From: Maylandia zebra
Taxonomy: Eukaryota > Chordata > Actinopteri > Cichliformes > Cichlidae
Direction of reading: 5' to 3'
NCBI RefSeq assembly: GCF_041146795.1
Contig: NC_135185.1
Coordinates: 30,244,529 to 30,308,528 of the forward strand
DNA: 64,000 nucleotides
Both the position numbers and the translations under genes were made by a program. Numbering within the stretch: position 1 is the stretch's first letter; every line of letters starts with the position of its first letter. The notes below the pieces were generated by a model. The model worked only from the letters and a program-made list of their open reading frames with translations, did not search any database and was not told the DNA's origin. This document shows positions 58,408-64,000 of this stretch, piece by piece.

Positions 58408-61400
58408 GATCATTAAGTCTCTTGATAATTAAACCAGAACCACAGACCCTTATCACACAAGATCACAGCATCTAACAGTGTGGCATGCCAAGGTGAAATT
58501 ACCAGACGCTAATCACACTGATGGTGTTCAGTGATTACTGAGAATTTCCCCTACGGTGACACTGAGGCCAAAACTCTTGCATCTTTGAAGATTAATATTG
58601 CCAATTACTTTGATGGCAGTTTCCCGATTCTCAAAGCACAGTAACTTCAGTGAAATGTGTTTAATAAGAACCATTAAAAAGCTTGTACTGCACAGAACAT
58701 TAAGGTTAATGCACCTGTTCTCGCCTACCCAATAATAATGAGGTTAGTGTGTGAATTGTGGGACACCAATTCATACTCTGTCTGGTGTCCCCGATTGGCT
58801 CGCTCTTGTGGTTTTAACAACCCTCTTCACACCAGCACGTTCTTCCCTCACATCCATTTATCTCTTTCCTCTTCCTGCTGTGCGGTTTTGGCTTGCGTAA
58901 AGCAATTATGCTTTGACTTTGGGAAAGGAGGATTTCCTCAAGGCTACAGTAGCTTCTGCCACGCAAACAACTATCCTTGCACTGGCAATCATGCAACAAC
59001 TGCCTGGACACAAAAACATGTTTGGCTTTCATGCCGTGTCCTTTTCATATTTATTGTCTGTTTGAGGACAATGGTTAAAAAATACAGCGGCAGAAGGGAA
59101 ATGCATCTGCTAAAAATGCAGCAGGATGTGACACTGCTAAGCTCACATTGACAGATGCGGTGATTATCCAGCATCTCTGCACGTGTCAAAGGCGGAGCTG
59201 TTCTGTTGAGATCAATACTGAACATTGAGGGGGTGGTTGGAATAATCACAGACCCTCATGGTGGGAGAGCGGAGTGTGCTATGCCGTTTTTTGGGGGGGC
59301 ATACTAGCACACAGACAGCTGTTACACACATGATCTGGTCCATTTTAAGCGCTTCAAACTGAGCGGAACCTGTTGAAAAGGCGTGGCCCTGAGTCATAAA
59401 TCATACACTGAAGGCATGCAGGATGCCTTTTAGCTAACAGACATCTTTTCAGCAAAGCAAAAACCTTTATTGACACCTCCATGGTTCACGACATGGTGCC
59501 AGTGACCACATAGTGTTGATTGTTGTGGTGCAAGTGTGGGGGATGGTTTTGTTTTGTCAACAGCTTCGAAGATGGTAGCTGGAAAGTTCCACAACAGCCC
59601 CTCGGGCTGTTATTAAACCGGCAACCACAATGTCAGGAGCTTTAAATTAAAGCTGAAGGTTTAAACTGAGTAAAAACAGACATGCAGAGCAATATTTAAC
59701 ATGGTAATTTAGGCCATATGTTCAAAAACTTGCAAACATATGCAGAAGCTGATCAGTAATGACTCTCAGGTCCAAAAGTGTCACATAAATCACGCTGATT
59801 TATATTTCATCATGCTAGACATGCACAATCATGCTTTCTTCTCTACAGCTAGAAGCATTTAATCTTTGGCGTAAGCACATAAAATCTCTCTAGAAATTTT
59901 TTTTAAGTCTCCCAGACTTACAGTAACGTTTGAACAATTTGGGTTTGTATCCTTAAGGGGGTATTTTCTGTATGTTTAGCGTAAAAATAAGAGCTGCTTA
60001 GGCTGTGGATGGTGCTGTGAGAGAATGGAACCACCCCTTGTTTTTCTAATTGCAACAGCAGGTGATTTCTCCTCCCAGCGCGGCATGCTTAGAAGCCTCA
60101 GATCCACTGGCAGCGCACATCAAAAGCCCCATTGATTGGCCGGACAGATTGGGGCATAGAGATCAAATGTGCTGTAAAGAAGTGTTAAACTGCTGCGCAT
60201 TAAACAGGCCAGATATCTGAACTAAAAGGGGGCCATCTGTTAGCTTTGTAACTTTCTACTGCACTTTACTAGATTGTTGATACTACTGGAACAATGGCCA
60301 AGACTGTGGTATAATGAGACAAAATAATGTAATGAAAAGAAAAAAAATGCTTCCAACTGGATCTAAAACTGACACATGACCCCACTGAGCTTAATGTTTT
60401 CATATCAGTCAAGTGGATTTTCACTTAGGTATAAGGTTCATTGTCCAGTGCAAATTTACAGTAAATACTTAGTGACATTTAGCGAATGAAAAATTAATTT
60501 AAGAAAGTCTTTGATCTCTGTTAACTTCATGAGGGACACAATAGGCTCGATGTGTTTTGTAAATAACAAGTACAACAGTGTATTGACAGTGGTCGCATAC
60601 TTTTGAGTAAGCATGCTCCGACTCATATCCTCACACGTATTTAATAAAAACAAACAAACAAGCAAACCTGCTCTATAAACGTACAAACAGTGCACACCTG
60701 ATTGGATGGCCGGCCTCTTAAAACCTATAACGTATGAGCAAGGTTTCCTGGGACAAAATGAATAAATAATTGAGACTTCCGATGATCTAAACAATTGCAT
60801 CAAGCAGTTTCTCACCAATAGCAGCTTGCCAATAAGTCCAAAATGAGTCAGCAGCCGCTTTCATATCTCTTCATTTTCCAGTCAAAATGTTATTTTTAGG
60901 ATTTGGATGCCAGCTAAATATATACATAGAACAATCACGAGTCGGCTTTACAAAATACTGTCACAAAGAAAAATGATGTCCCAGGCAAGGCCGCAGATGA
61001 AACTGCGGTGGGCCGATGTCTGTTTCCATGGTTGTGTTTATTCTAGAGCAGCACAGCAGAAAAGACTCTGTTATCCTATTGTTTGCATTGGCCAGGAGTA
61101 AATAACTCATAGAGCTAAGGACTAAAATGTCCGTATTAATCGAGGTCAGGGTTTCTCCCCATTTAGATAATAGTAACAATAATAATATAACGACAGTGAT
61201 AAAATCACAATTTGTAAATATTAACAAAGTCTGGTGAGTGCATCACCCCAAAGGCACTTCCCCGTATTTCAACCAAGCCAGCGTTTTCACTTGCGTTGCA
61301 CCAAGACGTTCCAATCCAAGCATCGCTGCGTGTTTAGCACAGTCCAATTACTTTACAAGGAATTGAAACCTGAGCTGCGCTTGAGAAACCTTAGCCAGAC

Positions 61401-62436
61401 TCCATCAAATATTAAAGTGTACGGGTGTTTTGATGTGTATGAAGGGAAGGCAGGCACACCATTACACATGTCTTAAGAGATTGATGAGGCTCTAGAGTCT
61501 GTGGAAGCCATATATACCAGCGAGATGCCCTGTAGATAAGCAAATTCGGGTCCTTTTTGACACAAAGCAGAGCAAGAGTGCATGGTTGAAAGCAGGCACT
61601 GTACGAGGCTGCACTGATGCACCACTGCAGGATCTGTGTGATTCAGTCAATGGTGGGAACGCCAAATGCTTCAATACAGGAGAAGTATGAGATGTCTGGG
61701 TCTATTACTCACACTCCTCCAAACTCAATAGTCCATTGTCTCTGCCCAAAAGTGGAACCTCAAACCTATAAGTCAAAGGTGGGGGGGGGTTAAAGATGAT
61801 GTCATCTCTGCAGGAGAGCCGTTCAGCCACACACCTTCATGGCCAGGGAACGGTTACTAAATCCTGTTCCCTCACTGTAAATCCTCCCAGACAAGTTGGC
61901 CTGCTGCAGGGGTGATAAAGGTAACAATGCCTGCGCTCAGCGTGAGTTTTCATGAGATAAAATTGCATATGGCGTGTGAATTTATTTGCTCTGTCGCCTT
62001 CATATACTGCTTTGAGTTCATTTTTCTTTTCCCTCTTGGAACAATTATGCACACACTTGAAAGAAGAAGACTGTTTTTCAGCTGCCATGTGGATGTTAGT
62101 TCAACAAACAGTGCTCAGCTAGAGGACAATCTCAGCTTTGTGTTTGTCCACACATAAGCGTTTCACATGATAACTGCCCATTTATAGAAATGGACTTAAT
62201 GTTTTACTTTATATGAGGGTCTTGGTCTCAAAAATCGTGGGTTCCTCATCTGATTTATGAGTGACACCACGTGTTTAACATTTAAATCCATTTTGGGGAG
62301 GGCTGTCTCCTGCTCCATCTTCTAAAATAAACACAGGGGAAAAGAAAGAGACACAAGCAGTGACCCCTGAAGACAGCAACAGTGAATCTAGAAATTCTGG
62401 ATGCCTGAAAGCTTCATCTATATTAACACTATGAAA

Positions 62437-62468
62437 CCCCCCTCCCCCCTCCCCCAGAAAAACCCCCC
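62437..62468. promoter_or_regulatory. C-run tract with G-quadruplex potential on the minus strand
   Basis: Four C runs of 5-6 bases separated by 1, 1 and 7 bases. The complementary strand satisfies the G3+N1-7 quadruplex rule. It lies about 215 bp upstream of the dll4 TATA box. Confidence 0.6.
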
Positions 62469-62645
62469 AACAACCTACTATTGAATTTTAGTTTACGCAT
62501 AAACAGCGTATGAAAGCACAGAAAATCGCTTATTTTAAGCAACAAACTCCTCTAAAAATCATTATACATGTTAATGACACTCCATGTGTGAGAGAGAAAG
62601 AGAAACACACACACACCAAAAAAAAAAAAAAGTGGAGAGGGGAGT

Positions 62646-62689
62646 GGGCGGTGTTTACCCACTGACATTGTCTGTAACGGCGTATAAAA
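62646..62689 (+). promoter_or_regulatory. dll4: dll4 core promoter: GC box, forkhead site, TATA box
   Basis: GGGCGG (62646-62651) is followed immediately by TGTTTAC (62652-62658), a forkhead consensus, and TATAAAA (62683-62689). Transcription would start near 62712-62718, giving a leader of about 390 nt. FOXC factors are known activators of mammalian Dll4, which makes the forkhead word notable. Confidence 0.6.
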
Positions 62690-62729
62690 ACTGAGGAGGG
62701 ACGTCAAGCATCCTTCACTGGGAGTCACT

Positions 62730-62738
62730 ATGCGCTGA
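62730..62738 (+). CDS. Minimal upstream ORF in the dll4 leader
   Basis: ATG CGC TGA, two codons and a stop. Its stop overlaps the start of the next upstream ORF (TGATG), a layout that favours reinitiation if the predicted start site is right. Confidence 0.35.
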   Translation: MR

Positions 62739-62890
62739 TGCTCCGCCACATGCCCGCATCACTGTTGGCAAAACAAGGCTCACATCAGCACAGCAAACTC
62801 AAACAACAACTAACCGGCACGATGGATGGGCAACATAAAGACCGCAGAATGAGTCACTTGTGGATATTGACGTTACTGATATTTGTCTAA
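62738..62890 (+). CDS. 50-codon upstream ORF in the dll4 leader
   Basis: Begins ATGCTCCGCCAC and ends TAA at 62888-62890, 212 nt before the dll4 start codon. An internal in-frame ATG at 62822 has a strong context (A at -3, G at +4). The C-terminus is hydrophobic (LWILTLLIFV). It resembles no protein I know and is presumably regulatory if translated. Confidence 0.35.
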   Translation: MLRHMPASLLAKQGSHQHSKLKQQLTGTMDGQHKDRRMSHLWILTLLIFV

Positions 62891-63102
62891 CCTCAAGCAC
62901 ACGGATAACTCGGTCTTTTCCCAACTTCTTCTTCTGGATACTGATTGTGGAGCTGGATCTTGTCCTACAGGCTTTGGAGGAAAAGAAAAGGATTCTATTT
63001 ATTCTGATCACTTTATTTTATCATCACTGCATTTTTGGAATAGGAGCGTCTTTTTGTGGGAGGACAAACTGTTTTTTAAGGATACGCACATAAAACTAAA
63101 GG

Positions 63103-63156
63103 ATGGCCGTTTGGTTCACATCTGTCCTCGCAATAGTTATTACAGTATCTACTCAG
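63103..63156 (+). CDS. dll4: dll4 exon 1 coding part (signal peptide)
   Basis: Encodes MAVWFTSVLAIVITVSTQ and ends in phase 0 at GTATTT. A hydrophobic core typical of a secretion signal. Confidence 0.9.
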
Positions 63157-64000
63157 GTATTTTTGTTTTTTAAATCTTTGCGTTTATATTTTGGGAAAAA
63201 TGTATTTTTCTGTGCTCACTCTTCATTTCCTTCTAGGTTTTCGGAACGGGTGTGTTCGAGATAGAGCTGAATCATTTTCAGAACACGAAAGGTTTGCTGG
63301 CAAATGGGCTTAGCTGCGGCATGAGTGGCTGCAGGACTTATTTCAAGGTTTGTTTGAAGAATTTCCAGAAGGAGGTGTCTCCTGGAAACTGCATATTTGC
63401 CAACGCCAGCACACCTATTCTGGGCACCGACTCCTTCAGCATCCGGCCGGACGCCAGGCTACGCCTGCCGCTCAACTTCACCTGGCCGGTAAGAGCACCT
63501 GTCCTGTCGGGCGCACTCGTCTGACGCTTTTACGCAGAAACCAAACCAAATCTACACGTTTAAAAATGCGCTCTTCACAGCTGATAAGTGCTGAAAAATG
63601 CTTCTACCAAACAACACTCTGAAATGTATTTTGCATATAGTACTTAGCTTTTGTCACACCAATTAAATGCAACGTTTTTGTGCCATTTAAACTACGCTTA
63701 AGGGTCAGAGGACTTGTTTTATCCTTTGCCTAAAACTGAGTCTGCGTTCAACTATGTGAACTCATGTAGGACACAATCCAGTCCCTATATCTGTTGCCGG
63801 GATCATTTGAATTAAGTGCAACTGCTTTCTTTTATATATATGTAAAGTGTTGTGCCCCAAACCCCGTTTCATCCAAACAAAGCTAAAGATATGAGATCTT
63901 CAGGTTGTTTTGTGACCATTGTTTCCCTCATTTGTCCCCACAGGGTGCTTTCTCCTTAGTTATTGAAGCCTGGAATTCTCCTGCAGCGGAGCAGCCCGGA
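63103..64000 (+). CDS. dll4: Delta-like 4 Notch ligand, first three exons (truncated by window end)
   Basis: Dll4 is a transmembrane Notch ligand acting mainly in endothelium (tip/stalk choice, arterial fate) and thymic stroma. The first 121 residues are present: a signal peptide (about 1-22, MAVWFTSVLAIVITVS) and most of the MNNL domain, with the Delta-type features VFEIELNHFQNTKGLLANG, CRTYFKVCLKNFQ, SPGNCIF and LPLNFTWPGAFSLVIEAW. Two N-glycosylation sequons occur (NAS, NFT). DSL and EGF repeats lie beyond the window. The ATG has a strong context (A at -3, G at +4). The name rests on similarity to DLL4 (GLLANG, TPILGT.SF) and on linkage to exd1; another Delta is less likely. Confidence 0.92.
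63237..63488 (+). CDS. dll4: dll4 exon 2 (MNNL domain)
   Basis: From VFGTGVFEIELNHFQNTKG to LRLPLNFTWP, between TTCTAG and GTAAGA. Carries the C2-like N-terminal domain with paired cysteines. Confidence 0.95.
63944..64000 (+). CDS. dll4: dll4 exon 3, partial (cut by window end)
   Basis: Acceptor CCCCACAG, then GAFSLVIEAWNSPAAEQPG and continuing past the window. FSLVIEAW is the conserved Delta/Jagged continuation of the MNNL domain. Confidence 0.93.

Larger units (their letters stand above)
51840..62430. other. Gene-free interval upstream of dll4 (distal regulatory candidate)
   Basis: No exon or full transposon was recognised in this 10.6-kb stretch. It carries short simple repeats (G-rich near 57209-57228, C run near 58360, G run near 61780) and clusters of ETS, GATA and RBPJ-type words at 55312-55337 and 58378-58407. 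Open frames here (for example 51979-52323, 58738-59151) lack domains and splice context. Confidence 0.5.

Noticed and set aside
58738..59151. 137-codon plus-strand frame
   Set aside because: Cysteine content looks superficially secreted-like, but there is no signal peptide, domain or transcript signal.
63103..64000. Assignment to dll1/dlc/dld rather than dll4
   Set aside because: The N-terminal domain wording (GLLANG, TPILGT.SF, LPLNFTWPG) and linkage to exd1 favour dll4; the DSL and EGF region that would settle it lies outside the window.
1..64000. CRISPR arrays, operons, phage or other prokaryotic systems
   Set aside because: The window is intron-bearing vertebrate DNA; repeats present are microsatellites and eukaryotic transposons.

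Overview
This is a vertebrate, almost certainly teleost, genomic window. Genes are split into short exons with spliceosomal introns, coding density is low, and the repeats are typical of ray-finned fish: Tc1-like elements with IR/DR ends, a hAT MITE, LINE relics, and tRNA-headed SINEs of a kind common in percomorphs and cichlids. Three protein-coding genes can be supported. They are rasgrp1 (minus strand, coding exons 33872 down to 18661), exd1 (plus strand, 37192-41394) and the first three exons of the Notch ligand gene dll4 (plus strand, from 63103 to the end of the window). Orthologues of all three lie on human 15q14-q15.1, so this is a compacted piece of an old syntenic block.

Layout. 1-17.6 kb: no recognisable gene. 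It holds two Tc1-like transposons (11.5-12.3 kb decayed; 13.33-14.89 kb nearly intact), a decayed SINE and unique sequence. 17.6-34.15 kb: rasgrp1, read as 17 coding exons for about 771 residues: N-terminal tail, REM, CDC25-type RasGEF, two EF-hands, a C1 zinc finger and a C-terminal coiled coil. Its third coding intron carries the hallmarks of a U12-type AT-AC (minor spliceosome) intron. The last large intron is packed with a LINE relic, a Tc1-type MITE and a SINE. 34.15-37.19 kb: the intergenic stretch between the divergent genes rasgrp1 and exd1, with a (CA)n array and a CTCF-like site. 37.19-41.7 kb: exd1, 11 exons for 511 residues, an LSm-like plus DEDDy exonuclease-fold protein whose catalytic acidic residues are mostly replaced, as expected of the piRNA cofactor EXD1. 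41.7-62.6 kb: a 21-kb gene-free interval upstream of dll4 with two SINEs, a LINE 3' end, a striking 62-bp palindrome and candidate endothelial-type motif clusters. 62.6-64 kb: dll4 promoter (GC box, forkhead site, TATA), a leader with two upstream ORFs, and exons 1-3.

The genes do not form a pathway operon. Rasgrp1 is a DAG/calcium-regulated Ras activator, Exd1 acts in germline piRNA biogenesis, and Dll4 is an endothelial and haematopoietic Notch ligand. Divergently oriented CTCF-type motifs on either side of exd1 suggest a boundary between a rasgrp1 domain and a dll4 domain; this is inference. No prokaryotic features, CRISPR arrays, rRNA or functional tRNA genes were seen. No conservation, expression or database search could be run.
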